Positions 55,734 to 64,000 of a stretch of DNA of 64,000 nucleotides are shown one piece after another. Location of the stretch: positions 124,001 to 188,000 of the forward strand of contig NZ_VIKR01000004.1 in the NCBI RefSeq assembly GCF_007004765.1, in the 5' to 3' direction. The DNA comes from Aliikangiella marina (GTDB taxonomy: Bacteria; Pseudomonadota; Gammaproteobacteria; Enterobacterales; Kangiellaceae). Numbering within the stretch: the stretch's first letter is position 1; the number at the start of each line of letters is the position of its first letter. Both the position numbers and the translations under genes were made by a program. The notes beneath the pieces were generated by a model that saw nothing but the letters and a program-made list of their open reading frames with translations, searched no databases and was not told where the DNA came from.

Positions 55734-55750
55734 GATATCATTATGATATC
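55734..55750. promoter_or_regulatory. Perfect 17-bp palindrome upstream of the SPFH gene
   Basis: GATATCATTATGATATC is a perfect inverted repeat with a TTA centre, 36 bases upstream of the SPFH start codon. It is a candidate operator, possibly for the adjacent Arc-like protein. Confidence 0.55.
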
Positions 55751-55987
55751 ATTTTTAATGTTTGACCACTGGAAAGTTGTTAAGAGTTTTGTAAATCCTT
55801 AATATTCATATAGTTAGCCTCACTACGCTTGTTTAAGTTACACTTATTACAGCAACAATGGGTCGCTAATGAAGAGATATCGTCTGATCGATAAGAAAAA
55901 TCCAAAAATTTCCAAACTATTTGCAATCTATCGTCGACATAAGCAACAACTCACTAATATTCATCATGATAAATTAATTGGAAAACT

Positions 55988-56545
55988 ATGTTCCAGCTGA
56001 GAAAAGACGAAAAACTGATAGAAAAAGCGCTCGGTGGCTCGCAGTCTAGTTGGGTTTCTTTAGTCAAGCGTTACGAAGGGCTGGTGTACAACTACTGCTA
56101 CCGAATGACCTTTAATAACTCTGACGCGATGGACCTCATGCAAGAGGTTTATCTTGCCGTTTATCGGAACTTACCCGCTTACCGCGGCGACGGAAAATTT
56201 AAAAGTTGGATGATGCGAATTGCCGCAAACAAAACGACTGACTTTTTAAGATCCCGAGGAAGAAACCCATTACACCAAGCCGGCGATGTGTTGGACGATG
56301 AGTTTCACACACATGACTCGCCTCATTCTGATTACGAAGAATACGCAGAAAACAAACAAATTATGAAAGTACTAGCGACACTCTCAGAGGAGCATCGCAT
56401 GGTTGTTGAGCTGAAATTTTTTCAACATTTTACCTTTGAAGAGATTAGCCAACAAACCGGCGTCGCCGTTAGCACTCTAAAAACCAGACTTTACGCCGCC
56501 TTGCAAAAATTGAAAGGCCATATGGAGGTTCAAAATGTTGTGTGA
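55988..56545 (+). CDS. ECF-type RNA polymerase sigma factor
   Basis: The 185-residue protein has region 2 (RYEGLVYNYCYRMTFNNSDAMDLMQEVYLAVYRNLPAYRG..FKSWMMRIAANKTTDFLR) and region 4 (TLSEEHRMVVELKFFQHFTFEEISQQTGVAVSTLKTRLYAALQKLK). It lacks the regions of primary sigma factors, so it is an RpoE-like ECF sigma. It overlaps the next gene by 11 bases. No rseA homologue by sequence, so this is a separate system from sigma-E. Confidence 0.92.
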   Translation: MFQLRKDEKLIEKALGGSQSSWVSLVKRYEGLVYNYCYRMTFNNSDAMDLMQEVYLAVYRNLPAYRGDGKFKSWMMRIAANKTTDFLRSRGRNPLHQAGDVLDDEFHTHDSPHSDYEEYAENKQIMKVLATLSEEHRMVVELKFFQHFTFEEISQQTGVAVSTLKTRLYAALQKLKGHMEVQNVV

Positions 56546-57200
56546 TCACCAAGTAGTTACTGATCATCTAATCGACTACATTGATGGTAAGCTGTCGCCA
56601 GTCATGCGCAAACAAGTCGAAGACGCTATGGCTGAATGCCCCAGTTGTAAAGAGGCTTATCTTAATGCTGTGGCGTTAACCCAAACGGCCGCCCGCTGGC
56701 AAGATCAGCCTGTACCAGAATGGCATCGGACAGAGTATGCAGTTCGTCCACGTCAACAGACCAGCAGTTGGCTGAATTGGACTTCGTTAGCAGCTTCAGC
56801 GATGGCAATTTTGATGGTCGTTTTTCAGGTCAACATTTCCACAAGTGAGAACGGCCTACAAATCGCTTTTGGTAGCCAAGCTAATGTCGATGCAATCGTT
56901 GAGCGGAAGTTAGCGGAATATAAGCAGCAACAAGACACCCTGCTCGATGCTAGATTTGTTGCCGCCGCAGATAAACAAGATACTGCCCGTAAATTAATGA
57001 TGGCTGACATGCTCGACAAAACCCGTGAAGAACGTCGCGATGATTTGAACTTCATTGTCACCGGGATCCAGACTCAACGTTTTGAAGATCAAGCCAAACT
57101 CGATAAAGAGTTGCTATCACTCGCGCAAAATCAAATTGAAAATAACCAGTACATTAGTCAGTTAATCCAGTCTGCTAATTATTCTGAGGGAGACAAGTAA
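56535..57200 (+). CDS. Anti-sigma factor, transmembrane, zinc-finger-like
   Basis: The 221-residue protein starts with an anti-sigma zf-HC2-like part (DHLIDYIDGKLSPVMRKQVEDAMAECPSCKEAY). The usual HxxxCxxC has its His replaced by Ala (DAMAECPSC). A single helix follows (WTSLAASAMAILMVVFQV at about 80-97), then a periplasmic helical domain. It overlaps the sigma gene, so it is its likely antagonist. Start chosen at the ATG that follows a GGAGG-type site in the sigma gene. Confidence 0.85.
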   Translation: MLCDHQVVTDHLIDYIDGKLSPVMRKQVEDAMAECPSCKEAYLNAVALTQTAARWQDQPVPEWHRTEYAVRPRQQTSSWLNWTSLAASAMAILMVVFQVNISTSENGLQIAFGSQANVDAIVERKLAEYKQQQDTLLDARFVAAADKQDTARKLMMADMLDKTREERRDDLNFIVTGIQTQRFEDQAKLDKELLSLAQNQIENNQYISQLIQSANYSEGDK

Positions 57201-58105
57201 TGAAAACCCATGCAGTAATCAAAAAATCCTTAAAGACAACTTTCGTTGCTTCACTAGGCGCAATCGCAATGCTCGGAACGGCGTCGGTTGTTCAAGCAAG
57301 TGATGATTATAACCGCGCTCAAAAAGAGCTTAGGATTATGAGTAAAATTTTTGAAACCTCTCTGGAGGATATTTCGACTCAGAATGTCCGCTTTCCAGGC
57401 TCAAAAAAGGTTCAAGCGACCTATTTAGCTAAACAAGGTATGGTATTCACATTCAATTTTGGTCGCAATGCTTTCGGTCAATCAGACTGGGGAGCATTTG
57501 GTGAAGGAATCGGTCAAATGGTCGGTGTAATTGCCTCAGAAGTTGGCAATGCGCTGGCAGAAGTCCCCATGCCACCTGAAGCACCCTCGGTTGTCGAGCC
57601 AGTACCAGATCTTTCAGTTGATTATGAAGAATACTTTGAAGCCTATGAAAAGCGGATGCAAGCATTAGAAGAAATGCGAGAGAGACATCGTGAGCAACGC
57701 AGTGAAGTCAGAGAGCTACAACGTGAAATACGCAACCTTGAACGTAAAAGTGTTCGAGAAGAAAAGCGCTCTAAAGAATTAGAACAAGTCAAGCGCGAGC
57801 TTGAGCAAAAAGTCGAAGTCCTCAATGATAAAATGGATGAGTACAAAAAATCGATGGCCGAATATCGGAAAAAACGAGACCAAAAATACATCGAAAGTAC
57901 CCAATTAAAATCTGATGCTATTATCTCAACACTTTGCGATTATGGCGCAACAATGCGTTCTCTCAAATCAGATGAGCACATCACATTAATTTTTAGCGAC
58001 TATCAAGACAAAAAAGATTTAATATACGTGTTTGACTCGTCTGATATTAAGCGCTGTGATGACGCCAAGCAACTCGCTAGAGAAGCGATAAGCTATCAAC
58101 TTTAA
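57200..58105 (+). CDS. Periplasmic coiled-coil protein of the sigma/anti-sigma operon, function unknown
   Basis: The 301-residue protein has a signal peptide (VVQA-SDD), a small N-terminal domain (RIMSKIFETSLEDISTQNVR, QATYLAKQGMVFTFNFGRN), a Pro/acidic linker and a long coiled coil at about 145-240 rich in Glu, Arg and Lys, then a compact C-terminal domain with two Cys (TLCDYGATM and IKRCDDAKQL). I do not recognise the family. The TAATG junction with the anti-sigma gene indicates coupling. It may report envelope state to the anti-sigma factor or be its main target. Confidence 0.8.
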   Translation: MKTHAVIKKSLKTTFVASLGAIAMLGTASVVQASDDYNRAQKELRIMSKIFETSLEDISTQNVRFPGSKKVQATYLAKQGMVFTFNFGRNAFGQSDWGAFGEGIGQMVGVIASEVGNALAEVPMPPEAPSVVEPVPDLSVDYEEYFEAYEKRMQALEEMRERHREQRSEVRELQREIRNLERKSVREEKRSKELEQVKRELEQKVEVLNDKMDEYKKSMAEYRKKRDQKYIESTQLKSDAIISTLCDYGATMRSLKSDEHITLIFSDYQDKKDLIYVFDSSDIKRCDDAKQLAREAISYQL

Positions 58106-58124
58106 ACGTTTTTTACGGTTCAAT

Positions 58125-58153
58125 AAAAAGCCTCTCGATTGAGAGGCTTTTTT
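58125..58153 (+). terminator. Terminator of the sigma operon
   Basis: AAAAAGCCTCTC and GAGAGGCTTTTTT form a 12-pair stem with a GATT loop and T-run, 20 bases after the coiled-coil gene. Confidence 0.92.
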
Positions 58154-58231
58154 GTGTCTAAACCAGCAGTTTTCCTCCGCGCGAGTCTTTTGTTATGCTT
58201 TACCAATCTATTCAGTTGCAGAGCTAAGCCA

Positions 58232-59116
58232 ATGGCTACAATAAAATTTGTTGTCACAACACTCATTATTTTTTCGCTTTTTTCTTGCGCTTCAAATCCT
58301 CAACCGGATTATCTGGGTTATTGGCAACAGTGGAAAACTGATTATGAAAAAGGGCTCAAAGGAAAAGGGGGTTGGTTATCACTCGCTGGGCTTTATTGGT
58401 TAGAGCCCGGTGAAAATAGTTTAGGTTCCGATTCAAGCAATGAGCATCGCTTTCCCGCGCACGCCCCTAAACAGGTAGGAATTATTCAAGTAAAAAACAA
58501 GCAAGTGTTTTTTGAAAGCAGGCTAAATAACTTGATGATTGATGGGCAAATAAAAAAATCTGCCATACTCTCAATCAAAGAAGCTACACCGGTCAGTTTT
58601 GAGAACTTTGAATTTTTCGTCATCGAAAGAGAAGGAAACTATGCTATTCGTTTAATCGATAATAACTCGCCAATAGCGAATTCCTATCATGGTTCCAAAT
58701 TCTATCCATTCGATCAATCCGCTATTGTGAAAGCCAAATTAACGCCTCATAAAGAACCCACTATTATTAGTGTCGCTACCGTCTATGGCACCAATCGCAA
58801 AGAAAAATCAGCGGGCTTCGTCGACTTTACCTATAAGGGTAAAAAGGGACGATTAGAGGTTGTGGATTATGGACCTGACTCTCCGCTTTATTTGCTTTTC
58901 GGAGATACGACAAACGGAAAAGACACTTATGATGCCGGCAGATACCTAAAATTTGCCAGACCTGACGAAAGCGGCAAAATACTTTTAGACTTTAATCGTG
59001 CTTATAACCCCCCTTGCGCATTTACCGATTATGCAACCTGCCCACTCATTCCACCACAAAATCGATTGAGTTTCAGTATTGAAGCAGGCGAAAAGAATTA
59101 TGAAAAGCGAGACTAA
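58232..59116 (+). CDS. DUF1684 family lipoprotein
   Basis: The 294-residue protein has a lipoprotein signal (LFSC) and the DUF1684 pattern: WKTDYEKGLKGKGGWLSLAGLYWLEPGENSLGSD, GNYAIRLIDNNSPIANSY, FTYKGKKGRLEV and the hallmark DFNRAYNPPCAFTDYATCPLIPPQNRL. Function is unknown; members are envelope-associated. The ATG at 58232 gives a normal lipoprotein signal; the longer frame from 58139 starts in the terminator and is rejected. Confidence 0.88.
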   Translation: MATIKFVVTTLIIFSLFSCASNPQPDYLGYWQQWKTDYEKGLKGKGGWLSLAGLYWLEPGENSLGSDSSNEHRFPAHAPKQVGIIQVKNKQVFFESRLNNLMIDGQIKKSAILSIKEATPVSFENFEFFVIEREGNYAIRLIDNNSPIANSYHGSKFYPFDQSAIVKAKLTPHKEPTIISVATVYGTNRKEKSAGFVDFTYKGKKGRLEVVDYGPDSPLYLLFGDTTNGKDTYDAGRYLKFARPDESGKILLDFNRAYNPPCAFTDYATCPLIPPQNRLSFSIEAGEKNYEKRD

Positions 59117-59130
59117 AGTTTTAAACGTTG

Positions 59131-59153
59131 CAGGGACTCACATTCAGTCCCTG
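59131..59153. terminator. Hairpin between convergent genes
   Basis: CAGGGACT and AGTCCCTG form a perfect eight-pair stem with a seven-base loop, without a T-run. It separates the DUF1684 gene from the giant surface protein gene. Confidence 0.5.
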
Positions 59154-59167
59154 TTATGCATAAAAAC

Positions 59168-62100
59168 CTATTGCCGACTAGACCGCCTAGAGCTATTTCG
59201 TTGACTAAAAATAAGCCACAGTAGAAGCATATAAAAACTAAACGAACCACCGCCGCCACCAGATCCACTGTTCGTTTCTGGCTGTGTCGTTTCATCGGCT
59301 TTTTCCGCTACGATTATCACAATGGTATCAGTAACTACTCGGCTTCTATCGTCAGTCACTGAAAGACGAAGCTCAATATTACCAGCCGGGACATTAGTGA
59401 TATTGGCAGTCGCTTGGTTAGCATTGTTAATGTTAATGATCGGACCGCTAATTCGCTCCCATTGGTAAGCAACAATTGCATTGCCATTGTTTACTACATC
59501 GGCTTCCAGCGAAACAGTATCGCCTTCAGTTACATTAGCCACAGTAACAATTGATACTTCAGGCGCTTCCGGAATCGGTCGTGCAATTCCTCCTGGGTCA
59601 ACCACGGTGCCGTTAGCTATCTCGTCATCATCATTTAAGCCGCCATCTTCGATGACCATCATCAAGCAGTTGTCGCCTTGATTCAGTCCGATTGAATAAG
59701 CACTGTCTCCCGGTGCAGGACAAGCACCAGAATTACTTGCGGTAGAATACAAGCGGTTATTACTATCTACTACAAAATCTTGCCAACCATTGAGTGGATG
59801 AAGTTTACGGTAAGTCGCATTGGCCGGAATTGGCTCAGCCAATGCAATGACGACTTGAACCGACTGTCCAATCACTGGAAGATTGCGAACTTCAAAATCA
59901 AACCATCGCCCGACATTAATAAACAAGTTATCACTTCCATGGGACTGGTATGCAATACTATTTTCTAATGATGATTCAGATAAATGGATTCCACCTTGGT
60001 TATTACTGACTGCCGTCGCTCCCATCACCAACTCAACACCGGCATCAGCTTCCATCAATAGATTATTACCGTTCCCACCAGTTGCCAGTTGAATAATGTT
60101 TGCCGTTGATATGCTATCAAGATAATCCGCAATGCCATCATTATCGGAATCCTGCAACCCTTCTTCCGCATCAGATAAACCATCTCCATCGCTATCGACA
60201 TTGGCTGATAAAGCAGGTGCGCTCGCAATCACATTAAGATTAATCGTTGCGCTCACCGATTCCGACGGTACGCCATCATCAGAAACAATCACTGAAGAAC
60301 TAAACAGACCAATATCTACTAAGGTTGGATCAAAGGTTAAAGTGTGAGCGATTGGATCAATAGCAATGGTCGCATTGTTCACACCGCTCCAATTAACCGA
60401 GTGACTATCGATTGCATTACCATCGGATATTGAAGCATACAAGATAACTTCACCACCATCCTGGGTCACAGTGGTCACTTGAATGCCACCTTGTTCGGCA
60501 CTCAAAGAGACTCTCGGTGTTGCATTCGATTCACTAATCGTAATTTGATGAGTGGTGTTACTCGCTAACACAGCGTTGGATGCACTGGTCAAATTAATAT
60601 TAAGTAACTCATCGCTTTCGGCCAAGTTGTCTTCAACAATCTGAATGAGCAAACTGGTTTTATCGTCACTAGTGATTGATAGGGTTCCTCCGCTTTGGGT
60701 AAAGCCCTCTTGCAAACCACCGCCCGCGACTAAAACATAGTCATCGGTCGAGACGCTGCCATCAAGGGTAAACTGAATATCGACAGGATAAATGGCGGCA
60801 TCGCCGGATAAAGAGACATCCAAGGTAATCAAATTATCCTCGCCTGAAACCCGTCCTTCACTGATCAGCAGTTGAGGAACAATATTAACCGTTTGAGTGG
60901 CTATAGCCCGGTTTCCTGAACTATCTACTGCACTCCAAACCACTTGGTGCGAACCAGGTCGTAATTCGCTATCACCGTCAATAACAACAGCAACAGCGCC
61001 ATCGACGTTATCTGAAGCCGAGACATTGTTGGTTGGAATTTCTGTTAACGCACCTGTCGCATTAATAGTAACAATAGAATCAAGCGTAATTGTTGGCGCG
61101 ATGGTATCCGACGCATTTAAATATTCATCTAAATTTGAAACCCCATCACCGTCTCTATCTTCGGTTGCATCAGAGGCATCGTTCGGATTCAGATCGCGAT
61201 CAACTTCCCATCCATCGGGCATACCATCGCCATCGCTGTCAGCGTTAGCCGGATCGGTTTGCGCATTAAACTCTTCTAGATTCGATAAGCCATCATTATC
61301 ATCATCGAGTACCGCATCGCTGGCGTCTTGAGCATTTAATCCATTGGCTATTTCCCAAGCATCAGTCATGCCGTCGCCATCACTATCAATGACTGTATTG
61401 AGCGCAGAGGTTGTAAAGCTCAGTAATTCACTTGTGGTTGCTTCACCGGCGATGTTGTAAGCGATGACTTCGACAAAATAAGTTGTCGCAGGTTCTAGTT
61501 CAACCAGGGTTACCGCATGTTCATTGAACGCTCCAAAATTAGCTTCTCTATCGACTAAATTGCTCGCACTCGTTCCAAATTTTATTTGTGCGTATGCATA
61601 ATCAGTGTTCTGCCAACTGACTAACGCCGAGGTAGCACTAATAAAGCTTGCATCCGGCTGTGTTAAGAACACGGGGGCCAGTAAATGAGATTCGACTCCA
61701 GTGTCAAAAGTCACTAAATCCGTTTCGGTCACATTCGCTGAAAAGTCTGATAACGTCGCTTTCAACTCATAACTAGTCGCAGGTTCAAGTCCTGAAACTA
61801 CAACTACGTGGGACTCTGCAGGCACAAGGTTACCCGTTTGCGACCAAGTTGTTTCTCCCACTTTCCTGTATTGAACAAGTACCGAAGTAAATTCATCTGT
61901 CATCATTTCAACAATTGCTTTATCACCAAAACCTCGAACCACCGGGGTTGATACCACAGGATCCGCAGCCAAAGTTTCTAGAAATGCGTTTGAACCTTCA
62001 GCGGATGAGTTTAGATTATCATCACAATCATCATCGTCATCCCCACAACTGCTCGCTAACGGAATAGTAATAGGCTCGAGCGACACGCTAGCAGTGTAAC

Positions 62101-64000
62101 CATGATGATCAGTTGAATATGCGTTACATTGATAAACCGCTCCCTGAACAAGATTAGTTAGGTATAAATAGTGATGCTTGCTTCGACGCGCTTGATTAGC
62201 TTCGCGCGTCTCACCGCCACCGGTACACACTAAACGGCCATCAGCGTTGACATCAGTTCGCCAATAAACCATCAGTTTTTTGTAGGTCAGTTTTATGATT
62301 CTGACATCTTCCATAAAATGAGGATTACCTTGATGACCGCGCACTTTTGTACGGAAAGACATCACTTCACTCTCTCTAATATTGCCAGCAGCATCCTGCG
62401 CTTTGACTCGGAAGTAATAGACCGTATCCGGTTGTAATCCTGTTACTGGTAAATTATGGAAAGTCCGCATGCCATTTTTCGATTCAAGTTGATTCAGATC
62501 ATCCGGTGAGGTACCGATCACCAACATGGTTGTTGCTGGTTCGCTAGTTTCCCAACGAATAACAACACTTTGATGGGTGATATTTTGAATTAAAGGACTA
62601 CCCAAAAAAACAGGAGCTTCAGTATCAGGCGATGCCAGAGTGGTAAAGCTGATTTGTCCACTCAGCGTCGGCCCATTGCCTTCTCCGTCGGTCGATGAAA
62701 CCGTTAACAAATAAGTTGTTTCAGGTAACAAATCAACTAATGGGATTGAATGTTCTACCACTAAGTTTTCATCGGTGACGACATGGAAATTCTCACCATC
62801 ATTATAAGACACACCACTGGTTGAAGGCTCATCCGTCGTCCAAATCACTGTCGCTTCAGTATCAGAAATATCGATAACAATAGGGGTGAGTAATATCACA
62901 GGCGGATTGACATCCGGTGCCGGTAATGTTGTTACCGTTTTAGGCAGACTCGCTGTTGGGCCATTGCCAATTAAATCAGTCATTTCAACGACGACTTCAT
63001 ACGGCGTATTCGGCGACCGATTATCAATCAATAATTCGTGACACTCACCTGGATTATTTAATTCAAACCTTTCATCACCAATAGCAATTTCACCGGTGAC
63101 AATCTCGTTAGCACAGAACCACACGACAAAGTGTTCGTGAGTGATATTCACGAAATGTGGACCTTCAACAAATTCAGGGGCTTTATTATCAGGTAAATCC
63201 AAAGTGGTAAAGCTGGTACTGCGAGTCGCGGTTGCTTGGCCCGATTTATCGACAGAATGAACATCAACGAAGTATTGCGTAATCGGATCTAACCCCGTCA
63301 GTATTATTGAGTGGTTCAAACTCAACTCACTGCGCTCAATACCAGTCCCATTAGACAAATCTAAAACACTGGTCCCAGGTTTATCGGTCTGCCATTCAAC
63401 TATCGCTGAGTTCTCAGTAATTTTTCTGACTATCGGCCCCGCGATAATTATTGGCGCATTATCGGTATGCAGCAAATAAATTGTTTCTGAGGTCTGCTGC
63501 GAAATTTCATGACTGACATTTGTAATCGCGAAACCAGACTGCAATGGCGGATTAACTAAAATATCAGTCTGTTGATTATTAAAAATGGCAAATCCAAACT
63601 GACCTTGTTCATCCGTCAGGGCGTTACTATTTACCGTATCACCACTATTCTCGAGGTAATAACTCACTCCGCTATCAGTCACTGCATGATCGCTTCTCAA
63701 CTTAACACCCGGCACAGCAACACCATTTGCATCCAAGGCTTTTCCAGAAAGAATTGAAATCGGGAGTACAATATCTAAAACGGTAACAGCACTTACCGAC
63801 AAATTATTCGGTAAATAATAAGCCGCCGCAAAGTCAGGCAAAGGATAGGCTTGCTCTACTGGATCATTGGCCGTTAAGTAAGGTCTTATTTTGTAATTAC
63901 CGGGAGCCACTTTAAATTCAAAGTAACCACTAGCATCAGTAACCACATCAATATCAACGGGCTGATTATTCACTTGATCGACGATCGTCAACTTAACGTT
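59168..64000 (-). CDS. Giant GlyGly-CTERM surface protein with FN3, TSP3 and choice-of-anchor U-type domains (partial, N-terminus beyond window)
   Basis: The frame is open to base 64000, so only the last 1610 or so residues are visible and the start is outside. From the N-terminal side: carboxypeptidase-regulatory-like repeats, seven fibronectin-III-like domains (for example ITDYWQ-type strands in EWQTDKPGTSVL), thrombospondin type-3 calcium repeats (DSDGDGMTDAWE, DDDNDGLSNLEE, DSDGDGMPDGWE), an HYR-like domain, a Calx-beta-like domain, another TSP3 pair, and a choice-of-anchor-U-type domain with IEDGGLNDDDEIANGTVVD. A PKD-like domain and a GlyGly-CTERM (GSGGGGGSF, helix, RNSSRRSSR) close it. 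Rhombosortase normally cleaves such tails and the type II system exports the protein. Surface-exposed, ligand unknown. Confidence 0.92.
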   Translation of the reverse strand, partial: NVKLTIVDQVNNQPVDIDVVTDASGYFEFKVAPGNYKIRPYLTANDPVEQAYPLPDFAAAYYLPNNLSVSAVTVLDIVLPISILSGKALDANGVAVPGVKLRSDHAVTDSGVSYYLENSGDTVNSNALTDEQGQFGFAIFNNQQTDILVNPPLQSGFAITNVSHEISQQTSETIYLLHTDNAPIIIAGPIVRKITENSAIVEWQTDKPGTSVLDLSNGTGIERSELSLNHSIILTGLDPITQYFVDVHSVDKSGQATATRSTSFTTLDLPDNKAPEFVEGPHFVNITHEHFVVWFCANEIVTGEIAIGDERFELNNPGECHELLIDNRSPNTPYEVVVEMTDLIGNGPTASLPKTVTTLPAPDVNPPVILLTPIVIDISDTEATVIWTTDEPSTSGVSYNDGENFHVVTDENLVVEHSIPLVDLLPETTYLLTVSSTDGEGNGPTLSGQISFTTLASPDTEAPVFLGSPLIQNITHQSVVIRWETSEPATTMLVIGTSPDDLNQLESKNGMRTFHNLPVTGLQPDTVYYFRVKAQDAAGNIRESEVMSFRTKVRGHQGNPHFMEDVRIIKLTYKKLMVYWRTDVNADGRLVCTGGGETREANQARRSKHHYLYLTNLVQGAVYQCNAYSTDHHGYTASVSLEPITIPLASSCGDDDDDCDDNLNSSAEGSNAFLETLAADPVVSTPVVRGFGDKAIVEMMTDEFTSVLVQYRKVGETTWSQTGNLVPAESHVVVVSGLEPATSYELKATLSDFSANVTETDLVTFDTGVESHLLAPVFLTQPDASFISATSALVSWQNTDYAYAQIKFGTSASNLVDREANFGAFNEHAVTLVELEPATTYFVEVIAYNIAGEATTSELLSFTTSALNTVIDSDGDGMTDAWEIANGLNAQDASDAVLDDDNDGLSNLEEFNAQTDPANADSDGDGMPDGWEVDRDLNPNDASDATEDRDGDGVSNLDEYLNASDTIAPTITLDSIVTINATGALTEIPTNNVSASDNVDGAVAVVIDGDSELRPGSHQVVWSAVDSSGNRAIATQTVNIVPQLLISEGRVSGEDNLITLDVSLSGDAAIYPVDIQFTLDGSVSTDDYVLVAGGGLQEGFTQSGGTLSITSDDKTSLLIQIVEDNLAESDELLNINLTSASNAVLASNTTHQITISESNATPRVSLSAEQGGIQVTTVTQDGGEVILYASISDGNAIDSHSVNWSGVNNATIAIDPIAHTLTFDPTLVDIGLFSSSVIVSDDGVPSESVSATINLNVIASAPALSANVDSDGDGLSDAEEGLQDSDNDGIADYLDSISTANIIQLATGGNGNNLLMEADAGVELVMGATAVSNNQGGIHLSESSLENSIAYQSHGSDNLFINVGRWFDFEVRNLPVIGQSVQVVIALAEPIPANATYRKLHPLNGWQDFVVDSNNRLYSTASNSGACPAPGDSAYSIGLNQGDNCLMMVIEDGGLNDDDEIANGTVVDPGGIARPIPEAPEVSIVTVANVTEGDTVSLEADVVNNGNAIVAYQWERISGPIININNANQATANITNVPAGNIELRLSVTDDRSRVVTDTIVIIVAEKADETTQPETNSGSGGGGGSFSFYMLLLWLIFSQRNSSRRSSRQ

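Noticed and set aside
60897-61331. 144-codon frame on the plus strand
   Set aside because: It lies wholly inside the giant minus-strand protein gene, is Ser/Pro-rich as expected from the complement of Asp/Gly-rich repeats, and has no ribosome site.
61100-61420. CRISPR-like or DNA repeat array
   Set aside because: The repetition is at the protein level (calcium-binding repeats) and the DNA units are not identical.

Overview
The window looks like a chromosomal stretch of a marine-type, heterotrophic gammaproteobacterium. It has moderate-to-low GC and dense, mostly orthologous housekeeping genes in classic gammaproteobacterial order: rsmI/lpoA-yraN-diaA-dolP, sspAB-petABC, rpsI-rplM, zapG-degS, and murA/ibaG next to caxA-kdsD-kdsC-lptCAB-rpoN-hpf-ptsN-rapZ-ptsO. 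A large secreted protein ends in a GlyGly-CTERM tail, a rhombosortase substrate signal typical of Shewanella/Vibrio/Kangiella-like bacteria. A Kangiellaceae-like relative would fit, but that is inference. I see no rRNA, tRNA, CRISPR array, prophage or insertion sequence.

Layout. 0-7.4 kb is a secreted/envelope accessory block: a partial choice-of-anchor-B protein running off the left edge, a divergent MbnP/MbnH pair (copper-binding lipoprotein plus diheme MauG-like enzyme), and a secreted alpha/beta hydrolase. 7.4-15.3 kb holds a glutathione transferase, a YfcC-type carrier, an RND/MMPL exporter with a LolA-like partner and a TetR regulator (with a clear operator over a promoter), and two small proteins. 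15.4-24 kb is conserved core: RsmI, LpoA, YraN, DiaA, DolP, SspA/B and the cytochrome bc1 complex. 24.2-27.9 kb is an NRAMP-fold transporter without the usual metal ligands, followed by the three-subunit 5-oxoprolinase PxpABC. 28-38.6 kb carries a metallo-hydrolase, S9/L13, an HU-like protein, ZapE, a BlaI/M56-TonB sensor pair with paired operator dyads, ZapG, DegS, MurA and IbaG.

38.9-47.4 kb is the Kdo/LPS export and nitrogen-PTS cluster, followed by signal peptidase I and a GcvA-like LysR regulator. At 49.4-49.75 kb there is a strongly structured intergenic stretch with two successive rho-independent terminators. It is the best candidate for undescribed small RNAs, and the first element carries five GGA motifs as in Csr/Rsm sponge RNAs. 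Next come CtlX, a tail-anchored kinase-pseudokinase protein converging on a triple-FHA tail-anchored protein, and an SPFH membrane protein with an Arc-like ribbon-helix-helix partner and a palindromic promoter site. Then follows a three-gene ECF sigma/anti-sigma/periplasmic coiled-coil operon. A DUF1684 lipoprotein and the C-terminal 1.6k residues of a giant FN3/TSP3 surface protein close the window.

The most interesting uncharacterised material is accessory: the tandem RNAs at 49.45-49.75 kb, the sigma/anti-sigma/coiled-coil operon, the SPFH-RHH pair, the kinase-FHA pair, the oxoprolinase-linked NRAMP homologue, and the MbnPH pair without methanobactin genes. Start sites were re-chosen where a Shine-Dalgarno sequence, signal peptide or family alignment argued against the longest open frame.
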